Source: Cylindrodendrum hubeiense (lineage: Eukaryota; Ascomycota; Sordariomycetes; Hypocreales; Nectriaceae). Taken from it: a stretch of 24,284 bases of DNA. Of the stretch, positions 1 to 8,705 are shown piece by piece. The notes beneath the pieces were generated by a model that searched no databases, had not been told where the DNA came from, and worked only from the letters and a program-made list of their open reading frames with translations. Position 1 is the stretch's first letter, and each line of letters starts with the position of its first letter. The position numbers and the translations under genes are program-made. The DNA lies in assembly GCA_014621425.1 (NCBI GenBank), contig JAANBB010000531.1, positions 1 to 24,284 on the forward strand, in the 5' to 3' direction.

Positions 1-744
1 GGTATTAAGTGACTGCCTTGGGCCTTGGGTGGCCTGGACGGACGGTGGACGGTGAATGGCTGGCGCACGAGGCACACGTCAGGTCAGGCAGGCGCCTTTT
101 GGTGGGCGTCTGGGCGGCGAGGGAGGCGGGAGGTAGAGGTACCGGAGGTACGTACCTTCTGGGTCCCGTGCCCGGTTCATCTGTTCTAACAAGTCTAATA
201 AGGGTGCTAGTAATTACGGAGTACGGACGGACACCGGGTGTTCCTCCTCTGGCTGGGGCCGGACTGACGCACTCGCAATCTCTCGAGCTGGAGCAATATG
301 GAGTACATTGCCGGTACCTCGTCGCCGTCGAGGTACGTACATTGCGCCCGCCACCCGCCACGAGGACCTTACCTAATCCGAGACCCGCAGTCCAATGTGG
401 CTCGTCCGTGGCGCCAGCTGTGGCTCGCTCTACTACGTAGTGCAGATTAGCTGTGGCTCTCATTGCGACGCGCAACGGTTGATGAAGAGTGACGTGCAGA
501 GACGTGGCGGTGCCAATGTAGGCTTCGCTGGCCTCACCACACACCACACCGTCTTGGATCAAGCAAGCCTCACGTCTCCAGCTTCACCATTCTCCCACCA
601 ACACACGCTCTTTTTCCTCCACCACAAACAGCAAAGCTGGCCACCAAAAGCCCCAGGGCCGCCAGCAACCAAGGCTCATCGGCCATTCTTGTCCCTCCCT
701 AGAACCTCGATTTCCTGGCTCACTGAAGCCGGCGTCCGCCCACC
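1..744 (+). promoter_or_regulatory. Upstream region and 5' leader of the SAC1 gene
   Basis: No gene is supportable here; the open frames on both strands are low-complexity and match nothing I recognise. Visible elements are a 12-bp palindrome AGGTACGTACCT at 146-157, an ACGGAGTACGG word near 217-227, and an 8-bp inverted repeat GTACCTCG/CGAGGTAC at 314-321 and 329-336 with a 7-nt loop. From about 560 to 744 the + strand becomes pyrimidine-rich (CTC, CAC and TCC runs), as is common in fungal core promoters and leaders. There is no clear TATA box. That it drives the SAC1 gene is inferred from position. Confidence 0.5.
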
Positions 745-3016
745 ATGGCCCACCTCCAAGCCTCGAAGCTCCCGTTCCGCGACATCAACGTCAAGGTCGC
801 CAGCGACTCTTACACCTTCACCTCGCCTTCATCTCCCGATGCGCCTGCCCTCGTCATCGACCGTCCCACGGGCGATGTGCGCCTGACGGAGGGCGGCGCT
901 GGAACCGCCAAGCGGGCGTCGCGCGTTTCCAGCATTGCGGGTATCCTGGGAATCATCCAACTCAGACTCGGTTCGTCACCGCCTCACCACCATGCAGCTC
1001 CTACCCAACACAGCACCACTGACGGCCTGTAGACAAATATGTAATCTTCATCACCAAGGCAAAGCCCATGGGCCGCCTCAAGGGCAACATGGTCTACAAG
1101 GTCGTCTCCACCGAGATCCTCCCCATGCGCGAGCGCCAGATCCACGACCCCGATGAGGACATCTTTATCGAGCTTCTCAAGACCTTCTTGGCCAACGGCC
1201 CCATGTACTTCTCCTACTCTATCGATCTTACAAACTCCTTCCAGCGACAGGCCCAGGCCGATGCCTCCCAGCCTCTGTGGATGAAGGCCGACGACCGCTT
1301 CTTCTTCAACAAGTATCTCCAGTCTGATTTGATCAACTTCCGCAACCAAGGGTCCCGATCTCACCCCGGCTCGCAACCCGGCATCGATCCCTTTATTCTG
1401 CCATGCATCTTTGGCATGCTCGAGATCAAACCCACGACCTTCAAGAGCAATCCGCTGACGCTAGTCCTCATCTCCCGTCGATCGCGCCACCGAGGCGGAA
1501 CCAGATACTTTACCCGTGGTGTGGATGAGGAGGGTCATGCCGCCAACTACAACGAGACGGAACAGATTGTCATTCTCAATGACACCAATAGCAGCATGGG
1601 GGGTTATGCCGGAAGCTCTGATATGCAGAGCGGCAAATACGGCGCGGGAGCCGGAAAGGAGACGCAGATATTCTCCTACGTCCAGACCCGTGGCAGTGTC
1701 CCTGCGTACTGGGCCGAGATCAACAGCCTCCGCTATGTCCCCAAGCTCCAGATCCGGGGTATTGAGGCCGGCTTCTCGGCTGCCCAGAAGCACTTTGACG
1801 AGCAGATCCAGCTGTACGGCGACAACTATCTTATCAACTTGGTGAACCAGAAGGGCCGTGAGCAGCGAGTCAAGGAGGCGTACGAGAAGATGGTGCAATT
1901 GCTTATTACCTCGCCCAAGCAGCGCCAGGAGGCCGACCTCCTCACGGAGGAGAAGTTCACGACGATCCAGCCTCAGACTAAGCATCAGGAGTTTGATCGC
2001 CTGCACTACGTCTACTTCGACTACCACAGTGAGACCAAGGGCATGCGCATGGATAAGGCCTATTCTCTCATCGAGAGGTTGTCTGATGGCCTCGAGAAGC
2101 AGGGCTACTTCCGAGCTGTCGACTCGCCGTCGAACCTCGACGGCGGCATCGATGCCCGCAACTACCAGTCGAGCGTCATGCGCACCAACTGCATGGACTG
2201 TTTGGACCGCACCAACGTCGTCCAGAGCATGTTCGCACGTCACGTCCTCGACCGCATCTTCGAGGACGTGGGCTTCATGGCCCGTGGAGCTTCGTTCCGC
2301 GACGAGGACGATGCTTTTGAGAACATGTTCCGCAACCTCTGGGCTGACAACGCCGACGTCATCTCCAACGCCTACTCAGGCACTGGCGCCATGAAGACGG
2401 ACGTCACCCGCACTGGCACGCGTACCAAGGTCGGCGCCCTCCAGGACGCTCGCATCGGCGTCACGCGTTACTTCCGTAACAACTTCTTCGACGGGCCTCG
2501 TCAGGACTCGTTTGATCTCTTCCTTGGCGCCTACCAACCCGGCACCACCAACATCGGCACTACCCTCGTCTTCACTGACCGCCGGCCTGTTCTCATCCAG
2601 TCCATCCCCTACATCCTCGCCTTCAGTGTCTTCATTATTTTCGTCGGCCTCTTCACTCGCCGGTCGCCGGACGCCAGCGTCCTACCCATGCGCCTCTTCC
2701 TCCTCTTCTGGTTCGGCGTCGCCATCTGGGCCTTCAGCTTTGTCTGGGGCCATGGCATGCTCTACGTAAGCTCCCTCTATCCAGCACTTCGCACAGCCCC
2801 CCTCCTCTTATACAAAACCCTCGAAACTAACCAACCTCGCTATAGGTTAACTGGCCCCGCCTCAACCCTCGCCCATACGCCGTGGAGGGTTATAACGAGC
2901 ACTACACCAAGGCGCGCAAGGACACCCTCGTCGGCTCCTTCGTGGCGAAGCACGAGCGGGGACTCAGCACGGCGCGCTACCTCAACGCAGAGGAGGGCAA
3001 GAAGAGAATCGAATAA
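745..3016 (+). CDS. SAC1: SAC1-type phosphoinositide phosphatase, ER/Golgi membrane
   Basis: Join 745-970, 1033-2765, 2846-3016, giving 709 aa. The start lies in a CACCATGGC Kozak context. SAC phosphatases remove phosphate from PI4P (also PI3P and PI(3,5)P2) and act in ER and Golgi membranes. The N-terminal SAC part covers roughly residues 1-290. A RGSVPAYWAE segment lies near 297. The catalytic CX5R(T) motif is CMDCLDRT, Cys462 to Arg468, in the context RTNCMDCLDRTNVVQ, so the active site is intact. Two hydrophobic helices near 597-619 and 629-652 are separated by a short polar turn, the usual SAC1 hairpin anchor. The C-terminal exon is charged and ends KKRIE, a dibasic tail resembling COPI retrieval signals. 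Yeast Sac1 is 623 aa; the extra length is spread over loops such as the Gly/Ser-rich stretch near 246-265. The 3' neighbour is convergent. Family assignment is certain; the substrate range is inferred. Confidence 0.95.
971..1032 (+). other. Intron 1 of the SAC1 gene (62 bp)
   Basis: Donor CG|GTTCGT and acceptor CTGTAG|AC, with a CTGAC branch-like site at about 1018-1022. Removing it joins G+AC into Asp and gives LRLDKYVIFITKAK, a segment typical of SAC1 proteins. The unspliced frame stops within the intron. The donor is weak (GTTCGT), but the protein reads correctly only with this junction. Confidence 0.88.
2766..2845 (+). other. Intron 2 of the SAC1 gene (80 bp)
   Basis: Donor TAC|GTAAGC, branch ACTAAC at 2825-2830 and acceptor TATAG|GTT, all close to the fungal consensus and phase 0. 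It sits just after the second membrane helix, so the whole cytosolic C-terminal tail is encoded by the last exon. Reading through instead gives a proline/threonine/arginine-rich tail unlike the family. Confidence 0.93.
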
Positions 3017-3656
3017 GCAGATTCTCGGACAGAAAAGACGGAGGCAGGACCATACGACATTACCTTCGTTTCTTCATTTATTCGTTCAGTTGTTGAGTTC
3101 TTTGTATTGTTCAGGGTGTGCCCTCTGGCTCAGCCAAGAGCAGGAATTTGAGAAGCATGTCATCTTTGTAATAACTAAAGTAAGATAGTTCGCCAAGATG
3201 GCTTCATCCCAGGAAGGCATACTTTGTAATATGTGGTATAGATAGGTACAAGAGAGTGAGAATAAAGAGAAGATGAAATAATTCTCCCAACTATTAAATA
3301 AATTACAGACATGTGAAAAGAAAAACACCGTCCTGTCAAAAGTTGTACACTCCGAGGCTATGCTGTCGCCACGTTAACGCTATGCCAATGCCAATGCGAG
3401 ATGCAATGTGTATGCCTTGCTGCCTCCTCCGCTCCCTCCCTCGAACAAATAGGGTATCAAAACCAGACTCCCGTTTGAGTTAGGTATCCAATAAAAATGA
3501 GAATAATGATGGTCAGGGTGATAATGGGGATGCGATGGAATGCATCCAACCCCACGCATAAAAAATACACTCCCAGTAGTGCGCCACGCTATATCGCATG
3601 CTCGTCAACTGTTGCATGAACTCGTTGCATCATCTCCTCCCACGCTCATGCGTGCT
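3017..3656. other. Convergent intergenic region with both 3' ends
   Basis: This 640 bp lies between the stops of the SAC1 gene (+) and the large - strand gene. It is AT-richer than its surroundings. AATAAA-like words on the + strand at about 3260, 3296 and 3490 could serve SAC1 poly(A) formation, and TTTATT/TTTTTATG-type words read from the other strand could serve the opposing gene. No coding or RNA gene is seen. Exact cleavage sites cannot be read from sequence. Confidence 0.5.
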
Positions 3657-6600
3657 CTACAACCACAGTAGCCACCTGATGCCACTCCAGGCACCCTGTC
3701 CCAGACCCAGGACGATTCGGAAGATGGTCACGACGAACCAAACGTACCACATGAAGCCGACAAGCACCCACTCGACAACCGACCACATGCCACGGCGAAG
3801 CCATCTAAATCGCCTGCGTCGGTTCCGGCTCAGCTCCTCGATCAAGTCGACGACCCGCTTGATCTTGAGCAGTTGCCCCAGGGCCAAATCCTTGCCAGTT
3901 TCATCGGCTTGGTCCGCTGCCTCCCCAGTCATGCCCGAGAGCTCGTCCGCGATGCGAGAGCGGACACACCAGATACGTTCTTCTAGTTTCGGTCGTGTTT
4001 GCCCGGTGAAACGGTCCGCCGACGTTTGCCACCGCTCGACTTCTGTCTCAATAGCAATGCTTAGCGTTTCGCTTGCCAGGGGGTAGTGATCACAGTATGG
4101 GATCTCCTGATCGGACGGCAATGAAGCCTTGGGTGTAAGCTTCGCGATCTCGGCCCACGGTACGCCTGCGATGTTGGATCGCGGAGATGGACCCGGGGCC
4201 AATAGGCTGCCCCTGGCGAGAGGCTTCTTAGCCTCTTGAGCTCGACGAGATATCTCCATAGCTTTGATACCAGAGGTCAAGATAAGAGTTCGTAATCGGG
4301 CAATTTCTCGCTTGGAGAACTGGCACTCTCGCGGGTGAGCCTGGTCGACTATCGACCACTTTCGACTCCTGAAGTTGTCGGGCTCATGGAACCTGACCAT
4401 TGGTGTAGCCGTCTTAGGCATCTTATCCCCAGCTCGGGAGATGCTTGGGACGCTCTCTTGAAACGACTCTGATTCCGATGCTTCAGCGTTAGCGGCCAGG
4501 ACTTCTTCAACTGTGCGATGAGGCACGGAGGGTGCTACGCTCGCTAGATCCACTCCGGGAGGCTTGATAAGATTGAGACGGGATGACTGAGCACTCTGTA
4601 CGCCGCTCTCTGGCGCTCGCTTCTGGTCTGTCACGCCAGGTTTCCCATACACCTCTGACACATGCTGAAATTGAGGCATCGTGTCAAGGAAATGTTTTGG
4701 GTTGCGTTGGGGCTCGTTTCGTTTTGAGTTTGATCGAGAGAGAGAGAGAGAAAGCCTTGCGCGTCCCCTTGATTGCTCGCTTTCCGACTCATCAGAGAAT
4801 GCTTCAGGCGGAGTATCGAATGCGCCGTCCTTCTTCCACAGCATGTCTCCCAGCCTAGAAACACTACCACGGATTACCGTGTCAATCCGAGGTCCCTTGA
4901 ACATTCCCCGTAGCCCAATTTGATCGTCGCCCCTGACCCTTACACTGGTACTGCGGTGATGCTTGTGGCCCTCGTGAGCTGGCCGGGAAGTTGACGGTTG
5001 TCGTTCAGGCCAAGTCTTGCCCTCGATAAGGGAAGTGGGCTCAGGAACAGAAGACCTATGGTCCGAATCTTCCGCTTCACATGGTTGGGGCTCGGGGACC
5101 TCCTCACGACCCTTATCACGGAAGGCCCTCTTCACTTTGGAAAAGGGGTTCCTTGCTGGAGATGAGGAGCGACTGGACGGAGCGGATAGTTCTAAGCCGG
5201 GTGGTAGACCAGAGAGGCTGTATGGAATAGGGTTGAGTTCTGGGGACATCGGTTGAGGCGAGTCAATATCGTCGAACAGATGTCTTGGACGTCTCGGGCC
5301 CCCGCTATCGAATTTCTCAAGATGGTACCCAGGTAAAGGCTCCATTTGAGCCCTTTCGCGGAGAGATCGGTGGTCAGAATCACTTGGATCTGTAAGGGAC
5401 CACTGTCTGTTACTGTTTTGCTTCGAGAGCAAACTGTGCTCGGGTGTCGTAGAGCTCCCGGGTTGCATAAACTCAGCGTCATTCTCGGTGACATGGGAGA
5501 GTCGCTGCTTTGCTTCTTGAGCAATCATCTCTAGCATTTGCTTCTCGAGTAGGTCGTTGGTGTGGCTGGAGATGGTTCCGGTCCGAGTTTGCCGCGACCG
5601 CTTCGGCTTGCCCTCGCTTTTGACTTCGTTGTCACTGCCAGATTCAGAAAAGGAGTCTCTTCTTATCCGCAAGTGGTGGTTGTGAGTTGAAGGAGTATGT
5701 CGATGAAAGCCACCACCAATATCATGGAGCTTTTGCTTTGCCCGTTCCTTTGTACTACTCTGCGAGCGGTCTGTGTCTGGTCTGATAAGTTTGAGATCCT
5801 TTTGATCCAATACCGGATCTGCATCATTCAGCGTATTGGTAGGGAATGAGGTCATGCCGGTTCCTAGCTCATCTGTTTGCCGCGACATTGGCCGGCTGAG
5901 TACTGCCCCCTCAGGGAATATCTTGAGCCAATTGCGGTCCTCAATGAGTTGCTTATGATGGTCCCGTTCCACCCAATAAGCATCCGCTATCATATCGCAT
6001 GGCTCAAAGAACCAGTCAACTCGGGGACGTCGGACTCGAAGAGCGGCTTTGGGGGTCGGATCCAGCGCCAGTTGGGACTCGACTTCGTCGGCAGAAGGAA
6101 ACGGGGGTAAAACAGAGCTGCCATCGCCAGAAAGGACATTCAGGGTAGTTGCTCGCTCCGATGCCTTCTCAACCCACATCTTGACGGACTCAACGTCGCT
6201 GAACCCTTGCGCGTCACCGTCTATGACCAATCTTTCCCTCGCTCGAACTTTTCGGTTTCGGATGTATTGCAAAGGATTGTACTCTCGCCCGACAGAAATC
6301 AGGGGCTCTGACGATCCAAACTTGGTCAACTTCCCATTGATAGGTGAGCTTGGTGGGCTCCCAGTCGAGTTTCGGTCGGGCCCCATTCTCAGGGGAGGGA
6401 GAACCTCCAATAGACGTCTGTACTGGGACATGAGCTCGAGATGCTCTTGGGCCTTTTGTGCTCTTGCTAGAGTCGACGTTGAGAAGTGGAATCGATATGG
6501 GCCTTCATTTCCCATGTCGAACGGAGGACGGAGGGGACTGCTGGACCTGACGCCGGACAGTCGGGGGGTGAGAGCCTGGGCTGGCATAGGAGATACGTTT

Positions 6601-7331
6601 CGTGTTGTTTTTCGTTGCTGTTGGAGGTGGGCTTTAAGGTTGCTTCCGGCCGGTGCGTCTTGTACCGGGGTCAATCGAGGGGGGTTAGTCCGTGTGATGT
6701 TGCGTCGCGATGCGATACGCCTTGACTCGCTGAGATTCAAGGCCATATTGACGATCTGGGTAGAGTCGACGTCGAGAGCGGTAGAGGCCTGTTGTGAGGC
6801 ACGCGGTCTGCGAGCGTGGCCATCTCGCTTCTTTAAGAACAGCTCTTCCTGGGATGTATCAGGGGAAACGATTCGAGTCCGGTGCCTGCCAGCTCCAGGA
6901 TTGAGGCCCAGACCGAAATCTCGGGGGGCGCTGGTTGAAAGGGGATCAAATCCATCCTTTGGCCTCTGCTGGGACCTGTTCCTGGGACGCCGCGACTGGT
7001 TATAATCGTCGTCACCGACCACGGCGTCCTGGAGGAGGAAGGCACCGCTGGGCTGGGCCTTATGAGTCCGCCTCATTCGCCGAGCCCGCCCAGCATTCTG
7101 GGCGCTGCTCTGGCCGGGGTCGCGGGCCTTGAGGTTGAATCGCGGGAGAAGCTCGTCGTCGGAGAAAGCGAGAGGCCGTTCGGGGGACGTGGGAGCATTG
7201 AGCATGGCGCCGATGGTGGCGGGCTCGCCTCTCGAGGCATGGTCGTAGCTGAACCTCGTAGGGATCTCGGGCGTCACTGGGCCGTCTCGTCTCCCATACG
7301 CAGCAAGCGACGGGGCACGCTTGTCCGTCAT
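3657..7331 (-). CDS. Uncharacterised large disordered protein with hydrophobic C-terminal tail
   Basis: Single exon, 1224 aa. The start is fixed by an in-frame TGA five codons upstream. I do not recognise a named family. Most of the chain is low-complexity and rich in Ser, Pro, Arg and Glu, so probably disordered. Ordered-looking islands are 187-210 (VDSTQIVNMALNLSESRR), about 277-318 (helical, QKAQEHLELMSQYRRLLEVL), 348-393, and 433-473 (RVDWFFEPCDMIADAYWVE). A structured C-terminal part runs from about 1000 to 1224. The last ~45 residues start with RNRRRRFRWLRRG and continue as a Trp/Val/Phe-rich hydrophobic stretch (about 1184-1224), consistent with a tail anchor or membrane hairpin facing the cytosol. 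An (TC)8 microsatellite encodes Leu-Ser repeats at 861-866. I infer a membrane-tethered scaffold or regulatory protein; no catalytic motif is visible. The gene itself is secure because it is one long open frame with a normal start; its function is unknown. Confidence 0.85.
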   Translation of the reverse strand: MTDKRAPSLAAYGRRDGPVTPEIPTRFSYDHASRGEPATIGAMLNAPTSPERPLAFSDDELLPRFNLKARDPGQSSAQNAGRARRMRRTHKAQPSGAFLLQDAVVGDDDYNQSRRPRNRSQQRPKDGFDPLSTSAPRDFGLGLNPGAGRHRTRIVSPDTSQEELFLKKRDGHARRPRASQQASTALDVDSTQIVNMALNLSESRRIASRRNITRTNPPRLTPVQDAPAGSNLKAHLQQQRKTTRNVSPMPAQALTPRLSGVRSSSPLRPPFDMGNEGPYRFHFSTSTLARAQKAQEHLELMSQYRRLLEVLPPLRMGPDRNSTGSPPSSPINGKLTKFGSSEPLISVGREYNPLQYIRNRKVRARERLVIDGDAQGFSDVESVKMWVEKASERATTLNVLSGDGSSVLPPFPSADEVESQLALDPTPKAALRVRRPRVDWFFEPCDMIADAYWVERDHHKQLIEDRNWLKIFPEGAVLSRPMSRQTDELGTGMTSFPTNTLNDADPVLDQKDLKLIRPDTDRSQSSTKERAKQKLHDIGGGFHRHTPSTHNHHLRIRRDSFSESGSDNEVKSEGKPKRSRQTRTGTISSHTNDLLEKQMLEMIAQEAKQRLSHVTENDAEFMQPGSSTTPEHSLLSKQNSNRQWSLTDPSDSDHRSLRERAQMEPLPGYHLEKFDSGGPRRPRHLFDDIDSPQPMSPELNPIPYSLSGLPPGLELSAPSSRSSSPARNPFSKVKRAFRDKGREEVPEPQPCEAEDSDHRSSVPEPTSLIEGKTWPERQPSTSRPAHEGHKHHRSTSVRVRGDDQIGLRGMFKGPRIDTVIRGSVSRLGDMLWKKDGAFDTPPEAFSDESESEQSRGRARLSLSLSRSNSKRNEPQRNPKHFLDTMPQFQHVSEVYGKPGVTDQKRAPESGVQSAQSSRLNLIKPPGVDLASVAPSVPHRTVEEVLAANAEASESESFQESVPSISRAGDKMPKTATPMVRFHEPDNFRSRKWSIVDQAHPRECQFSKREIARLRTLILTSGIKAMEISRRAQEAKKPLARGSLLAPGPSPRSNIAGVPWAEIAKLTPKASLPSDQEIPYCDHYPLASETLSIAIETEVERWQTSADRFTGQTRPKLEERIWCVRSRIADELSGMTGEAADQADETGKDLALGQLLKIKRVVDLIEELSRNRRRRFRWLRRGMWSVVEWVLVGFMWYVWFVVTIFRIVLGLGQGAWSGIRWLLWL
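4736..4751. repeat. (GA)8 microsatellite inside a coding exon
   Basis: Eight uninterrupted GA units on the + strand read as (TC)8 in the - strand gene and encode LSLSLS at codons 861-866. A change in unit number not divisible by three would shift the frame of the remaining ~360 codons, including the hydrophobic tail. Confidence 0.9.
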
Positions 7332-7797
7332 TGCGCGTAGTTTTCACATGCCAGTCTTGCTCTCACTGGTGGGAGGCTTGTCGTCAGTGGTGACGGCAGC
7401 GGTGCAGCATTTTCTTGTTTCGGGAACGGTCTCGGGAGTCGGGAACGGGAGCTGGAATGGGAGCAGCTAGGAGTTGGGAGTTGGAAAGTCGAGACGGGTT
7501 TCGCGACGAAGGATGGAAGATGTCGAGAACAGAGAGAGTGGATGCCGGCCCAAGCGGAGAGAATCCGTCACGGACTTCTCATGGCAAGGTGTATGCGGCG
7601 CGGGGATTAAGTGCTTGGATTGTCGTGGAACTGGGTTTGGGAGCTGGGTTCTGGAACTGGACCTGTTGTTGCGTTACACCTTGCAGGCCGGCCCCTGCTT
7701 GGTCTAAGGTTCTGGTTGTCACGGGATGGCTACCGGGTGGCTACAGGGTCACAGCCAGTGGGAGATGGGGGCGAAGGGTCGTAATAGGGTCGTCTTT

Positions 7798-7866
7798 GGG
7801 GGGGAGGGGGGGGGTTGCCATGGGTGCTAAGGGTGCTAAGGGTGCTGTGGGGTCCATGGGTGCTAA
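7798..7866 (+). repeat. G-run tract followed by 9-bp GGGTGCTAA tandem repeats
   Basis: Seven G, an A, then nine G (7798-7814) are followed by five 9-mers from 7822: GGGTGCTAA twice, GGGTGCTGT, GGGGTCCAT, GGGTGCTAA. The many GGG runs at short spacing fit a G-quadruplex pattern on the + strand. It lies about 470-540 bp upstream of the start codon of the large - strand gene. Confidence 0.85.
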
Positions 7867-8106
7867 TAAGGTGCTGCCGACTGCTATAAGGTGCTACGCC
7901 ATCCACGAATTCGTAGTAGCTTTTATGCCTAAACTTGCGCTGTAAATTGCATTGCGGCGCGCTGGGGGGGGCGAACAGTGACGCACCAGCACACCCTTTC
8001 GTGCTGGCCGGCATCCACGGTAGCCAACTGGGAGGCCTTACGTACTCCCGTACTCCTCCTGTACTGGGTACCTTACCTGCTTACCTTACCTACCTTACCT
8101 TACTCC

Positions 8107-8109
<3 letters not shown>

Positions 8110-8141
<32 letters not shown>
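8110..8141. repeat. (AC)16 dinucleotide microsatellite
   Basis: A perfect alternating AC run, flanked on the left by TACC/TTACC-rich sequence. Intergenic, so likely length-variable between strains. Confidence 0.95.
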
Positions 8142-8145
<4 letters not shown>

Positions 8146-8705
8146 GCTCTTCGGCCTGGGGGCCCGATCAAACCAAACAAGGACAGGGACACTTGACAGC
8201 TGGATAGTTGCTCCGTATACGTAGCAGCATGACACGCTGCAAGTAGTTACTCGAACAGACCCAAGTGCCGATCATCATCATTATCACATGGAAAATACAA
8301 AAAGAAAACACCGCACCTGAGACACCTCAGCTCAGATCGCTTCCGCCCAGAACAGCCCAGCCCAGCTCAGCCCAGCATGAACTCCATCACTCGCCACGTC
8401 TGCGGCGCAGCCACCAGCTGTACTGGATCTGGATGCCGTCACGCGCTCGCCACTGTGCCCGCTTTCCTTCTTCGGCGAATATTCCCCTGTTGTTCCAGTT
8501 GTGGATGTCACTGCGTTTGTGTTTGCCCTTACAGTTACAGCTTGCATTTTCCTAGGGCTCTACTGCCCAAGAATGCTTCTATACACTCTGGTTCCTACTT
8601 TACATGACGAGAGATTGAGGGGTATATCTATCTACCTATACATTGCGCTGTCTCCTAGACAGGCTTCTTTCCTTTGCAGGGAACCCGCGTCCTCTTCTCT
8701 TCCTC

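Larger units (their letters stand above)
7332..8705. promoter_or_regulatory. Promoter region of the large - strand gene and 3' flank of the IleRS gene
   Basis: 1.37 kb without a supportable gene. The part next to 7331 is purine-rich on the + strand, so pyrimidine-rich on the sense strand of the downstream gene, which is usual for a fungal promoter/leader. It holds G-runs and a 9-bp repeat (7798-7866), TACC/TTACC tracts (about 8065-8107), an (AC)16 microsatellite (8110-8141) and GCCCA repeats (about 8354-8377). Roughly 8550-8705 should contain the 3' UTR of the IleRS gene. The open frames here (for example 7415-7945) are repeat-driven. Confidence 0.5.

Noticed and set aside
5..562. 185-codon - strand open frame upstream of SAC1
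   Set aside because: Composition is scrambled, no domain or splice structure, and it lies in the SAC1 promoter and leader; an overlapping + frame is equally open.
1461..2243. 260-codon frame antisense to SAC1
   Set aside because: It is a shadow of the conserved SAC1 coding frame, which carries the CX5R active site.
7415..7945. 176-codon + frame upstream of the large - strand gene
   Set aside because: Gly/Trp/Arg-rich translation produced by G-runs and the 9-bp repeat; no homology signature.
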